Origin: Orobanche coerulescens | Lineage: Eukaryota; Streptophyta; Magnoliopsida; Lamiales; Orobanchaceae | DNA length: 64,000 nt | NCBI GenBank assembly: GCA_033398695.1 | Contig: JAWKAU010000217.1 | Span: 124,001-188,000, forward strand | Direction of reading: 5' to 3' | Shown: in pieces, positions 37,059-48,870 of the stretch | Layout of the letters: the number at the start of each line of letters is the position of its first letter | Position numbering within the stretch: position 1 is the first letter of the stretch | The notes under the pieces: generated by a model | The model's database searches: none | Told to the model about the DNA's origin: nothing | Seen by the model: the letters and a program-made list of their open reading frames with translations, nothing else | Position numbers and translations under genes: made by a program

Positions 37059-37762
37059 TTATTCGGACCACCGATCGTCGATCCTCCTCATCATATGAAT
37101 CTGGGACTTGCCGGCCCCCGAACCGGACGCTCCCATCTGATAAGTACGAGCTCCAACTCTATTTGCTTCCATTGTCTTAAATGACGTTGACAAAGCGATC
37201 GATTCAAACGCCGATTGCTTGGGGCTCGAGATGCCGCGAGCCGACTTGGAGTCCTTTCGGCAAAAACGGGCCTTATGTCCAAAATTCCCACAATTATAGC
37301 ACGTGATAGACGGTTTGGACACTCGGTGCTGAAATGACCCGGCGTTCCACAATTGAAACAGGTGATGGCTGAAATGGCCGCCGGGAATGAGATCCCGCAC
37401 GATTATGCGCCGTAGAAGGTCGTTCGAAACGATAGGGCTCACACGAGGCTTCTTGAAGGTTGGTGACCGCCTTCGGATTGATTACGCCGTTGATTTCTTC
37501 TTTGAAAGATGAAGGTTGTTGTTCAGCACTTTCCTTAGCGGCCGTCTCATACGGAGAGTTCTCTCGATTAATCCGGTCAGTGGCGCAATGATGATTGAGC
37601 AATCGCACATGGGTCATCATGGCTCGCATAAAAGTGAGTGGATCAACCCGAACATCTTACGATCGAGCCGAGTCACGGGCACGATTTCCCGTGACAGTGA
37701 TTATTCCTCGGGTTTCGGCCCGCACCGCGGCCTCTTCCGTGCATCCTGACGACTCTCTCCAT
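37059..37762 (-). pseudogene. R5 gag, capsid region deleted
   Basis: The start ATG at 37762 is followed by an Arg/Gly-rich tract as in R7. The coding sequence then jumps from the motif RAMMTHV straight to LLNHHCA, omitting about 180 residues that form the Gag capsid domain in R8. The downstream part keeps a perfect zinc knuckle, CYNCGNFGHKARFC (CX2CX4HX4C), but in a shifted frame from the N-terminus. A Gag without the capsid domain cannot build particles; the RNA-binding part alone is retained. Confidence 0.86.
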
Positions 37763-38316
37763 CTTTGAAGTAGGAAGGTCGCATAATGATTATATTACCC
37801 GCATGATTATCACGTTATGATTACGTCATGAGATGATGAAAATGAGTATACATGCTCTAACTTAGTGATTATATGAATGATTGACTGAAGTGACATGAGT
37901 ATCTGATGAAATTCTTGAAATGATTATTTTGAATAACTTAACAAGGTTTATAATATGATCATCTAGATCGCAACCGAGTAATGAAATGAATTAAGTGATT
38001 AATGAATTAACATGGTCGTCCCGATCATTAACTGAGTAATGAAATGAATTAAGTGATTAATGAGTTAACATGATCGTCTTAATCATAATAAAGGATGATG
38101 TTGAGGATTGTTAAATGACGAATGATGAATGAATGACTATTGCCAGAAATTATACCATGGCGTTAGAAATCTTACAGTTCTTTCGGTCTGATTGGCTCGG
38201 CATCTGCACAGGTCACACGTGACGCGAAAGTCCAATGATACTAGTCCGATGACGATGATTTCAAATGAGACATGACTTGGAGGGTAGTATTCAAAACCAC
38301 GCTCCGATACCAACTC
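37763..38316 (-). other. R5 leader and primer-binding site
   Basis: Untranslated leader rich in TCATT/AATGA-like short repeats. The primer site 38301-38312 (minus strand TGGTATCGGAGC) lies four bases from the LTR. No coding sequence is recognised. Confidence 0.85.
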
Positions 38317-40902
38317 TGTAACACCCCAAACTAGGCGGATATTACAGTAGTAGATCCCCAACCCAGGACCCACTGTGCAAAGAAAATGAATGAATTACAC
38401 CAGATAAATGTAGTACCGAACTACATTACAGCAATAATTACTCCGATGAGGAGTTTAGTTACAACACACCAGGACAATACCGAATACTGGTGTATTTTAT
38501 ATGAAGATAAAATACACCACACTGAATGAAACGGAGTATTCAAATGAAAGTCTACAGCGGAAAATAAAGGACAGTAACATGAATAACTGAAAGATCGGGG
38601 CCCCCTACTAGTATCACTAGGACTCCTCGACATCAACATGCTATTCCCGTGCGTTTGCCTTGCCATGACCTGAAAAACAAAATCCCCAAACGGGGTCAGT
38701 TACAAAGAACAACAATCCTCAAGGGTTGAAAATACACAATCATGATATATCTGAAATTATGAATTATTCTGTCAAAACATACGCAATCAAACATGCTATA
38801 TGAATCGACTAATCAGTACGGCTCAAAGGAATGGCGCCACACTGCGCCCGGGATGGAAATGTGTCCGTGCACAAGCCACCAACGATCAAACACGCGTGGT
38901 CTTGTACCTAATCAGTCTCACGAGCAATCGACTCGTGTGCACACCCAATGTGAGGTCACCAACCAACACACGACTATAATGTGCCCGACATGAAAATCCT
39001 ACACATACCAACCGGCACGCCAGTATGACCCGGAATGCCACAATACGACAAAAGTGACAATGAAAATGAATAATGACTCACCAAGATTGAATGATGGTGA
39101 AATGAATGATAGCTCAATGAAATGATCGGAACCGTCGTTCCTTATGACTGAGGTGATTAATTGACAATGACGAGTTTTGATACGATTAATACAATGATGA
39201 ATGAGGTATGATTATGAATGAACAACGACAAAAGGAATGAATATCCTTTTAACCGAGTAAGAATTTACTTACACAACGCCGGCGACAATTATCCTTCCGC
39301 GAACAATGTCCTAATTGAGATATCGGTCGCCGAACAACCTTGAACAATTCAATTACCAACAATCCGTTCAATATACGAATCAAACATGAATATAACGAAC
39401 TCAAAACGCCAATACGACTAAACCAAGTCCATTGAGGCATTAAATCAAACACGTTGCGTCCGAACTCCGATTGTTTACAATCAAACCTCAATATACCAAT
39501 ATCAAAACCCTCAAGAAAGGTTTCAAACCCACAAAACATCTTCAATACGATTAATAATCCAAAACGAATATCCAAAAACGTGATTATAACGACAATTAAT
39601 CGAAAACCCCCAATTTCAACTCGATATTCAAAGTGTTCTTGAATAATCCTTCAATAATCCAATGAATCTTTATACAAACTTATAATCATATACATATCCC
39701 TTCATATAACATGATTATAACGTCCAAAACATCTTATCTCAACACAAAATCGAAATCCAAGGTGTTGAAGAATATTACCTTTGAAGATCCAAACACTTCG
39801 ATCCGATGAAAACGTGTTAAATCGACTATCCAAGCTTCCCAACGAAATAAGATGACGAAATCCGAATACACCGGTGATTGAGGATGGAAAAATACCTCTC
39901 TCAAGTCTCTCTTTCGGAACAAGAAGAAGAAGAGGATGAAAATGAGTAAAAATGTCGGCCGAGTACTTAAATCGCCGGAAGTTACGGCCGTAACTCGGCC
40001 CTCTTACGGCCGTAACTTTACAAGTCAACGGCCTTACGGCCGTAATCGCCAACTCAAATGCGGCCGTAACTCGGCTTCGTCGAAAGCTCGCCGACAGACT
40101 TACGGCGAATCGTTCCTTAGTTACGGGCGTAACTCGCCTTCGTCAAAAACACCCGCCGACAGCCTTACGGCCGTACCGCACACCTTACGGCCGTAACTCG
40201 GATGATACGGCCGTATCCGGCCAACCTTACGGGCGTAACCCGCCTTCGTCAAAAATGGCCGGACATCCTACCTGCAGCGTACGGCCGTATCCGGCCAAGC
40301 CTTACGGCCGTACCTGCCTCGACTTACGGCCGTATGCCGCAACCCTTACGGCCGTAAGTCACCCTTGGTCGACAACACCCGGAAATTACGAACGCCACTT
40401 ACGGCCGTATCTCACCTTCCTTACGGCCGTAACTCACCTTCGGCCAAAACGCCTGGGCAGCCTGCTGGGCCACTTACGGCCGTAACCGGCCAGCCTTACG
40501 GCCGTACCCGCTGGACTTACGGCCGTATCCCAGAACCTTACGGCCGTAACTCAATGTTGGCCAAGGTGAATAAATCCGATGATTCCGATTCCTCGATACG
40601 ACTGATGAATGATCCGACAAATCATACGAATGTGGAAATGAACAAGTCTAACACATGCCAAAGAATGATACTCCAGCACAAGACTACCAATCACGATGAT
40701 AATGATAATACTCCCGTTCCGACACTCAAACGGAGATGAAATGACGATCGGTAACTGATACACGGTTACCACATGCCAACATTGAACGCAATTGAGTGAT
40801 TCATGAATGATGAGCGATTATTAATGAGTGAGAATTACTGAGTGACAAATACAGACTGATAATTACCGAATGAAAATGACTGAGTTACAACCGGGTATTA
40901 CA
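38317..40902 (-). repeat. R5 5' LTR
   Basis: 2,586 bp, nearly identical to 31247-33830. Palindrome cluster at 39982-40549; TATA-like region near 39,966. Confidence 0.94.
39982..40549 (-). promoter_or_regulatory. R5 5' LTR TTACGGCCGTAA cluster
   Basis: About twenty copies of the 12-bp palindrome, co-linear with the 3' LTR cluster. Confidence 0.55.
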
Positions 40903-40907
40903 TGATA
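40903..40907. other. R5 target-site duplication, right
   Basis: TGATA, exact match to 31242-31246. Confidence 0.93.
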
Positions 40908-43900
40908 TAAGATTGTTCATGCAGTCTTTCTCGAATGAACTATCACTAAATGATCGGAATTTGAGCTTCTTTTTACGGTTTTATACATTATTTTGGCCCA
41001 ATTTTCATAACCGAAAAATTGTTTCAGAATCGGACAAATTTCTACCAAAATGCTCCTACATGTGATATAAGATTGTTCATGCAGTCTTTCTCGAATGAAC
41101 TATCATTAAATGATCGGAATTTGAGCTTCTTTTTACGGTTTTATACATTATTTTTGGTGCTCAATTTTCGTAACCGAAAAATTGTTTCAGAATCGGACTA
41201 ATTTCTACCAGAATGCTCCTACATGTGATATAAGATTGTTCATTCAGTCTTTCTCGAATGAACTATCACTAAATGATCGGAATTTGAGCTTCTTTTTACG
41301 GTTTTATACATTATTTTGGTGCCTAATTTTCGTAACCGAAAAATTGTTTCAGAATCGGACGAATTTCTACCAGAATGCTCCTACATGTGATATAAGATTG
41401 TTCATGCAGTCTTTATCGAATGAACTATCACCAAATGGTCGGAATTTGAGCGTCTTTTTACGGTTTTATACATAGTTTTTGGTGCCCAATTTTGGTAACC
41501 GAAAAATTATTTCGGAATCAGACGAATTTATACCAAAATGATCCTACATGTGATGTAAGATTGTTCATGCAGTCTTTCTCGAATGTACTATCACCAAATA
41601 GTCGGAATTTGAGCGTTTTTTTACGGTTTTATACATAGTTTTTGGTGCTCAATTTTCGTAACCGAAAAATTGTTTCAGAATCGGACGAATTTCTACCAGA
41701 ATGCTCCTACATGTGATATAAGATTGTTCATGCAGTCTTTCTCGAATGAACTATCACTAAATGATCGGAATTTGAGCTTCTTTTTACGGTTTTATACATT
41801 ATTTTTGGTGCCCAATTTTCGTAACCGAAAAATTGTTTCCAAATCGGACGAATTTCTACCAGAATACTCCTACATGTGATATAAGATTGTTCATGCAGTC
41901 TTTCTCGAATGAACTATCACCAAATGGTCGGAATTTGAGCTTCTTTTTACGGTTTTATACATAGTTTTTTGTGCTCAATTTTCGTAACCAAAAAATTGTT
42001 TCAGAATCGGACGAATTTCTACCAGAATGCTCCTACATGTGATATAAGATTGTTCATGCAGTCTTTCTCGAATGAACTATCATTAAATGATCGGAATTTG
42101 AGCTTCTTTTTACGGTTTTATACATTATTTTTGGTGCCCAATTTTCGTAACCGAAAAATAATTTCCGAATCCGACGAATTTCTACCAAAATGCTCCTACA
42201 TGTGATATAAGATTGTTCATGCAGTCTTTCTCGAATGAACTATCACTAAATGATCGGAATTTGAGCTTCTTTTTACGGTTTTATACATTATTTTGGTGCC
42301 CAATTTTCATAACCGAAAAATTGTTTCAGAATCGGACAAATTTCTACCAAAATGCTCCTACATGTGATATAAGATTGTTCATGCAGTCTTTCTCGAATGA
42401 ACTATCATTAAATGATCGGAATTTGAGCTTCTTTTTACGGTTTTATACATTATTTTTGGTGCTCAATTTTCGTAACCGAAAAATTGTTTCAGAATCGGAC
42501 TAATTTCTACCAGAATGCTCCTACATGTGATATAAGATTGTTCATGCAGTCTTTCTCGAATGAACTATCACTAAATGATCGGAATTTGAGCTTCTTTTTA
42601 CGGTTTTATACATTATTTTGGTGCCTAATTTTCGTAACCGAAAAATTGTTTCAGAATCGGACGAATTTCTACCAGAATGCTCCTACATGTGATATAAGAT
42701 TGTTTATGCAGTCTTTCTCGAATGAACTATCACTAAATGATCGGAATTTGAGCTTCTTTTTACGGTTTTATACATTATTTTTGGTGCCCAATTTTCATAA
42801 CCGAAAAATTGTTTCCGAATCGGACGAATTTCTACCAGAATACTCCTACATGTGATATAAGATTGTTCATGCAGTCTTTCTCGAATGAACTATCACCAAA
42901 TGGTTGGAATTTGAGCTTCTTTTTACGGTTTTATACATAGTTTTTGGTGCTCAATTTTCGTAACCGAAAAATTGTTTCAGAATCGGACTAATTTCTACCA
43001 GAATGCTCCTACATGTGATGTAAGATTGTTCATGCAGTCTTTCTCGAATGAACTATCAGCAAATGGTCGGAATTTGAGCCTTTTTTTACGGTTTTATACA
43101 TAGTTTTTGGTGCTCAATTTTCGTAACCGAAAAATTGTTTCAGAATCGGACGAATTTCTACCAGAATGCTCCTACATGTGATATAAGATTGTTCATGCAG
43201 TCTTTCTCGAATGAACTATCACTAAATGATCGGAATTTGAGCTTCTTTTTACGGTTTTATACATTATTTTTGGTGCCCAATTTTCGTAACCGAAAAATTG
43301 TTTCCGAATCGGACGAATTTCTACCAGAATGCTCCTACATGTGATATAAGATTGTTCATGCAGTCTTTCTCGAATGAACTATCACTAAATGATCGGAATT
43401 TGAGCTTCTTTTTACGGTTTTATACATTATTTTGGCCCAATTTTCATAACCGAAAAATTGTTTCAGAATCGGACAAATTTCTACCAAAATGCTCCTACAT
43501 GTGATATAAGATTGTTCATGCAGTCTTTCTCGAATGAACTATCATTAAATGATCGGAATTTGAGCTTCTTTTTACGGTTTTATACATTATTTTTGGTGCT
43601 CAATTTTCGTAACCGAAAAATTGTTTCAGAATCGGACTAATTTCTACCAGAATGCTCCTACATGTGATATAAGATTGTTCATGCAGTGTTTCTCGAATGA
43701 ACTATCACTAAATGATCGGAATTTGAGCTTCTTTTTACGGTTTTATACATTATTTTGGTGCCTAATTTTCGTAACCGAAAAATTGTTTCAGAATCGGACG
43801 AATTTCTACCAGAATGCTCCTACATGTGATATAAGATTGTTCATGCAGTCTTTCTCGAATGAACTATAACTAAATGATCGGAATTTGAGCTTCTTTTTAC

Positions 43901-43909
43901 GGTTTTATA
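40903..43909. repeat. 163-bp satellite, block 4 (about 18 monomers)
   Basis: Same monomer. A private variant lacking TG (TTTTGGCCCA) occurs at 40,991 and 43,430, 2,439 bp apart. This is the same 15-monomer spacing seen in block 2. The block ends at TTTTATA where an R4-type LTR starts. Confidence 0.97.
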
Positions 43910-44555
43910 TGTAACACCCCCAGATTTAACCGGAAATATTACAGCGTCGTGGGCCCCGAGATGGAACCCACAAGGCTAAAAGAAATTTTTGCAAACATTT
44001 TCAAATGCCCACGAGGCCGACAACGGTACTATCTTTAAAATGTTCGAAGATTTAATAAAATCTATTTATCAAAACTGTCGTAAAAACTCATTTGGAATCA
44101 CAAGGCCAAACGGCCGACACTCAAAAGTTTAGAAAACGATTTCCAAAGTAACCTCAGTTACCAGATACCAAAAGAGCATTTCAAAATACTCACGTAGCGG
44201 AAAAAGACCAACCATAAAGATACTCTAGCAGCGGAATACAAGAACCGATCAAGAAACTCAATGCACAGAACATGTCCTAGCCAGTATCCTCCGGGAAGCT
44301 CATCTCTTCAAGACCGCTACAAGCTCGATACTCCAAGAACCTAAAAGAAATCCCACGACGGGGTCAGCCATAATATCCAACAATGATAACCGTCACATCA
44401 CATTAATAATAACATACCAATGAGAATACAACATAAGAATACGACCAACGTAATCTTACCGCCATGACTTTGCTTACTCAGGTAATTCTCATCAGAATAA
44501 CCATTATCACATTTCACATCCTGTACTCGATTAACCAATAAACTCGAACATAATA
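43910..44555 (-). mobile_element. R6: R4-family 3' LTR, first piece
   Basis: It begins TGTAACACCCCCAGATTTAACC and follows the R4 LTR start (23114-23710) closely. It is interrupted at 44555 by R7 and continues at 53812. The insertion point in the satellite monomer is within a base or two of that of R4. The rest of the element lies beyond R8, outside the window. Confidence 0.88.
44551..44555. other. R7 target-site duplication, left
   Basis: TAATA, repeated at 53812-53816; removing R7 rejoins the R6 LTR sequence. Confidence 0.88.
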
Positions 44556-44930
44556 TGTAATACCCGGTTGTAATTCAGTCACTATCATTCAGTAATTTCA
44601 TTCGGTGATTGTCACTCAGTGGATTTTCACTCATTTATAATCATTCATCAATCATATTCATTCACCGTGTTCACCATTCGGAAAAACTTCGAGTTGTGTA
44701 TCGTTATTGTTCATTGTTTCAACTTTCCTCATATGAGTTCGACTTTGTTAGATCACCATTAATTTTTGGTAACTCCAAAAATTCTAAATCTTTGCAATAT
44801 TATAGAGCATCGAGTTAGCTTTCCAATGGTTCAAACGGTGAGTCAATCGGAGTCCGGACGAGAGAGTTATGGTCGTTTTAGCTCAACCGCTCACTTTTCA
44901 GTTGTTGGCCGATCACTGCCGAACGAACTC

Positions 44931-45214
44931 GGCCGTGTCGTCCGACACGGCCCGTGCCGTACTCGTCCGGATAATGCCGCGGTGTCTGCCTCAGGACCCG
45001 ACCGTGTCGTGCAGCGCGGCGAGTCGCACCCTTCCGGATAGGCGTAACCGTCGCGGAGGCCGGCCGTGTGCCGGGACACGGTCGAGTCATGCCGAGCGCC
45101 GCGGACGGGTCACTGTCGGTAGGCCCCTTCGCGCGCGACCGTGTCATGCAGGACACGGTCGAGTCCTGCCGGCAGATGCGCGCCGCGGCCGTGTCGGCGG
45201 GCACGGTCGAGTCT
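44931..45214 (+). promoter_or_regulatory. R7 5' LTR GGCCGTGTC/GACACGG cluster
   Basis: A GC-rich block in an otherwise AT-rich LTR, made of inverted and direct copies of CCGTGTC and GACACGG, often as hairpin pairs. It sits just upstream of the TATA box, where R5 and R8 have TTACGGCCGTAA. The 90-154 codon frames across it on both strands are composition artefacts. Confidence 0.55.
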
Positions 45215-45231
45215 GGGCCTGAGTCAACCCC

Positions 45232-45238
45232 TATAAAT
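45232..45238 (+). promoter_or_regulatory. R7 5' LTR TATA box
   Basis: TATAAAT in CCCCTATAAATTC, about 20 bp downstream of the palindrome cluster; a likely core promoter. Confidence 0.65.
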
Positions 45239-46882
45239 TCATTTTTGAGCATTTTGAGCTCATTTCTCCCATTTTTTCCATCTTCTTCACCTGCAACCGA
45301 GAGAGAATAACTTGAGGGAGAGATTTCTTCATCAATTATCATTTGAGTGTGTATTTTTCATCACCTTCAATCATTTGGGAAGCTTGGATAGTCGTTTTTT
45401 CACGTTTTCATCGGATCAAATTGGTTGGATCTTCAAGAGGTAATTCCTTCAACACTTTGGACTTCGATTTTGTGTTGAGATATGATGTTTTGGACGTTAT
45501 AATCATGTTATATGAAGGGATATGTATATGATTATGAGTTTGTATAAGGATTCATTGGATTATTGAGGGATTATTCAAGAACACCTTGAATATCGAGTTG
45601 GAATTGGGGATTTTCGACTAATTGTTGTTATAATCACATTTTTGGATATTCATAACGGATTGATCGTATTGGAGATGTTTTGTTGGTTTGAAACACTTCT
45701 TGGGAATTTTGATATTGGTATATTGAGGTTTGATTGTAAACAATCGGAGTTTGGACGCAACGTGTTTGTTTTAATGCCTCAATGGACTTAGTTTTATCGT
45801 ATCGACGTTTGGAATTCGTTATATTCGTGTTTAATTCGTGTATTGATCGGATTGTTGGTAATTGTATTGAATTAAGGTTGTTCGAGCGACCGATATCTCA
45901 ATTAGGACGTTGTTCGTGGAAGGATAATTGTCATCGGTATTGTGTAAGTTAATTCTTACTCGGTTAAAAGGATACTCATTCCTTTTGTTGTTGATTGCTC
46001 ATAATCATAAATCATTCATCATAATATTATTCATTTTGAGACTTGTAATTGTCGAATAATCATTTCATTCACGAGGCAGCGGTTCCAAATCATTTCACTG
46101 GGTTATCAATCACGTCACTAATACTTTCATATCGGTGAGTCATCTTGGCCTAGTCTAATTGTTATTCATTGATATTCATCATGGTCATTCTCGTTCATGT
46201 GACCTTAGGGTTCATATTGCGTGGCGGGTGTGGTCATGTGGAATTTTTAGTCGGGCACACGATGGTCATGTATTGGGTTCACCGATACATCGGACCGTGC
46301 ACACGGTAACGCTTACCTCCGTGAGACTAATTAGGTACAAGGACGGGTGTGTCCGGTCATTCGTCTTGTACACTTGCACAGAACATTACGGGCGTACTAT
46401 GATACTCCTCTTATGCGAAATTCATAACTAAGAATAATTCATAACTTGATTAATTCATGATTGTGTAATTTCAACTCTTGAGATTGTTGTTCTTTGAATC
46501 GACCCGTTTGGGGATTTTGTTTTTCAGGTCATGGCAAGGCAAACGCACGGGAATAGCATGTTGATGTCGAGGAGTCCTAGTGATACTAGTAGGGGGCCCC
46601 GATCTTTCAGTTATTCATGTTATTGTCCTTTATTTTCCGCTGCAGACTTTCATTTGTATACTCCGTTTCATTCAGTGTTGTGTATTTTATCTTCATATAA
46701 AATACACTAGTATTCGGTATTGTCCTGGTGTGTTGTAACTAAACTCCTCATCGGAGTAATTATTATTGTAATTTAGTTCGGTACTACATTTATCTTGTGT
46801 AATTCATTCATTTTCATTTGCCTGGTGGGTCCTAGTTGGGGATCTACGGCACTGTAATATCCGCCTAGTTTGGGGTGTTACA

Positions 46883-47437
46883 GAGTTGGTATCAGAGCCA
46901 GGTTTTGAATACTACCCTCCAAGTCATGTCTTATTTGAAATCATCGTCATCAGACTAGTATCATTGGACTTTCGCGTCACGTGTGACCTGTGCAAATGCC
47001 GAGCCAATCAGACCGGAAGAACTGTAAGGTTTCTAACGCCATGGTATAATTTCTGGCAATAGTCATTCATTCATCATTCATCAATTAACAATCCTCAAAC
47101 ATCATCATTCATTGTGATTAGGACGATCATGTTAACTCATTAATCACATAATTCATTTCATTACGCAGTTAATAATCAGGACGATCACGTTAACTCATTA
47201 ATTACTCAATTCATTTCATTACTCAGTTGTCAATCTGGAAGATCATATTATCAATCTTGTTAAGTTATTCAAGATAGTCATTTTAAGAATTTCATCAGAT
47301 AATCATGTAACTTCAGTAAATCATTCATATAATCACTAAGTTAGAGCATGTATACTCATTTTCATCATCTCATGACATAATCATAACGTGTTAATCATGC
47401 GGGAAATATAATCATTATGCGACCTTTCTACTTCAGT
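46883..47437 (+). other. R7 leader and primer-binding site
   Basis: The primer site 46887-46900 reads TGGTATCAGAGCCA, a perfect complement to the 3' end of initiator-Met tRNA. The leader is rich in TCATT-type short repeats and matches the R5 and R8 leaders. Confidence 0.92.
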
Positions 47438-48004
47438 ATGGAGAGAACTGTCAGGAGATGCACGGGGAGAGGCCGCGGTGCGAACCGAAACCCGAGAAAT
47501 AATCACTCGCTGCCGAGAAATCGTGCCCAGGACTCGGCTCGATCAGAAGATGTTCAGGTTGATCCACTCACTTTTATGCAGGCCATGATGACCCATGTGC
47601 AGTTTCTCAATCATCATTGCGCCACTCTGACCGGATTAATCGAGAGAACCCTCCCGTATGAGCCAGCTGCTAAGGAAAGTGCTGAACAACAACCTTCATT
47701 TGTCAGCAAGAAATCAACGAAGCGTAATCAATCCGAAGGCGGTCAGTCAACCTTCAAGAAGCCTCGTGTGAGTCCTATCATTTCTGAGCGACCTCCTACG
47801 GTGCATAGTTGCGCGGGATCTCAGTCTCGAGCGGCCAGTTCAGCCGTCACCTGTTTCAACTGTGAAGAACAGGGTCATTTCAGCACCAAATGTCCGAAGC
47901 GGACTGTCACGTGCCATAACTGTGGAATTGCTGGGCATAGGGCCCGTTTTGCGAAGGACTCCAAGTCAGCTCGGCATCTCAGGCCCGAAGCAACCAGCGT
48001 TTGA
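47438..48004 (+). pseudogene. R7 gag, capsid region deleted
   Basis: The start is ATG at 47438 (an upstream in-frame ATG at 47417 lies in the leader). The order is an Arg/Gly-rich N-terminus, then FMQAMMTHV joined directly to FLNHHCA. About 180 residues present in R8 (roughly its residues 80-257) are missing, including the Gag capsid core. The basic linker continues to two zinc knuckles. The first, CFNCEEQGHFSTKC, is perfect; the second, CHNCGIAGHRARF, lacks the last Cys (R5 keeps it). The frame ends at 48004 after a shift relative to protease. It is open but missing its core domain, and the deletion is shared with R5. Confidence 0.9.
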
Positions 48005-48480
48005 ATCGGCCGCTTTGTCATCGTCGTTTAAGATAATGGAAGCAAATAGAGTTGGAGCTTGTATTTATCGAGGCCAGGAGCGTCGGTTCGGGGACCGGCA
48101 AGTCGATTCATATGATGAGGAGGATCGACGATCCGGTGGCCCTAATGATTTCGGGTATACTCGTAATTTTATTTCAACTTGTGTGTACCTTTTGATTACG
48201 GTACACCGCATTCATTCATTTTCGAATCATGCTTGAATAGACTTATTTCGGGTAGTCCTATTGCTTGTGGACCTCATACCATCGGTCTACTGACGATGGA
48301 AGAATTTTCGGAATCATACCGAATTAAGCTTAATGACCGCGATTGGTTGATAGATCTAATCGTGGTGAACCTATCTTAGGGCGATGTAATTTTCGGTATT
48401 AGTTGGTTTAACCGTCTTGATACTATCCTCGGTGATTGTTAGCGTTTGGTCGCTATCTTTCGTCGTTTGTTGTCGAATGT
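48005..48480 (+). pseudogene. R7 protease remnant
   Basis: The readable frame 48179-48379 gives the active-site region as FDYGTPHSF, so the Ser/Thr of D-S/T-G is Tyr, followed by a shortened flap region and LIVVNLS. The sequence between gag and this frame is frameshifted. Compared with R8 (58781-59110) it is about as long but diverged. An active protease is unlikely. Confidence 0.8.
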
Positions 48481-48539
48481 ATGCTTGGAAGTAATCCCGT
48501 TGTTCCAATAGAATTTCTATTATGGCGGAGCGAAGAAAT

Positions 48540-48870
48540 TCCGCAATCGAACTATTCAATCATTCATTGTATCATTTCCACCGATTGGCATTTCTAAGAC
48601 AATCGAGTCATTCAATCATTCATTGTATCATTTTCATCGATTGGCCTTTCTAGGGCAATCGAGTTATTCAATCATTCCTAGTATCATTTTCATCGATTGA
48701 CCTTTCTAGGGCAATCGAGTTATTCAATCATTCATTTCATCATTTCCATCGATTGGCCTTTCTAAAGCAATCGAGTTGTTCAATCATTATTGGTATCTCT
48801 TTTTATCGATTGACCATTCTAAGACAATCAAAATGTTCAATCATTCGTGGTATCATTGTCATTGATTGAC
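48540..48870 (+). repeat. R7 56-bp minisatellite between protease and RT
   Basis: Five to six tandem copies, with CAATCGAG or its variant at 48,601, 48,656, 48,712, 48,768 and 48,825. The unit is the reverse complement of the R5 repeat and lies at the same place in the polyprotein map, replacing the protease-RT linker. Confidence 0.92.

Larger units (their letters stand above)
31247..40902 (-). mobile_element. R5: complete Ty3/gypsy element with decayed interior, 9.66 kb
   Basis: 3' LTR 31247-33830, polypurine tract at 33831, interior to 38316, primer site 38301-38312, 5' LTR 38317-40902, perfect TGATA duplication. The two LTRs are nearly identical (2,584 and 2,586 bp), yet the coding interior is full of stops, shifts and deletions. 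Its U3 with TTACGGCCGTAA repeats resembles R8. The interior shares with R7 the loss of the Gag capsid region, loss of most of RNase H, and a 56-bp minisatellite. It was therefore probably already defective when it inserted. Confidence 0.94.
44556..46882 (+). repeat. R7 5' LTR
   Basis: 2,327 bp, TGTAATACCCGG...GGGGTGTTACA. U3 holds a GC-rich cluster 44931-45214, then a TATA box 45232-45238. The R/U5 part is co-linear with R5 and R8 (GGGAAGCTTGGATA and following). Confidence 0.95.

Noticed and set aside
2929..43869. Dozens of open frames of 60-123 codons with a repeated MFQNRTNFYQNAP-type start across the satellite
   Set aside because: They follow the 163-bp satellite monomer, which has no stop in one frame. 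The period is not a multiple of three, so frames cannot join except through random indels. No start context, codon bias or domain supports translation.
44869..45342. A 154-codon frame and others in the GC-rich part of the R7 LTR
   Set aside because: High GC removes stop codons in all frames. The R7 3' LTR shows different frame breaks, and no domain is recognisable.
46887..46900. tRNA-like sequence TGGTATCAGAGCCA
   Set aside because: It is a primer-binding site complementary to initiator-Met tRNA next to an LTR, not a tRNA gene; no cloverleaf surrounds it.
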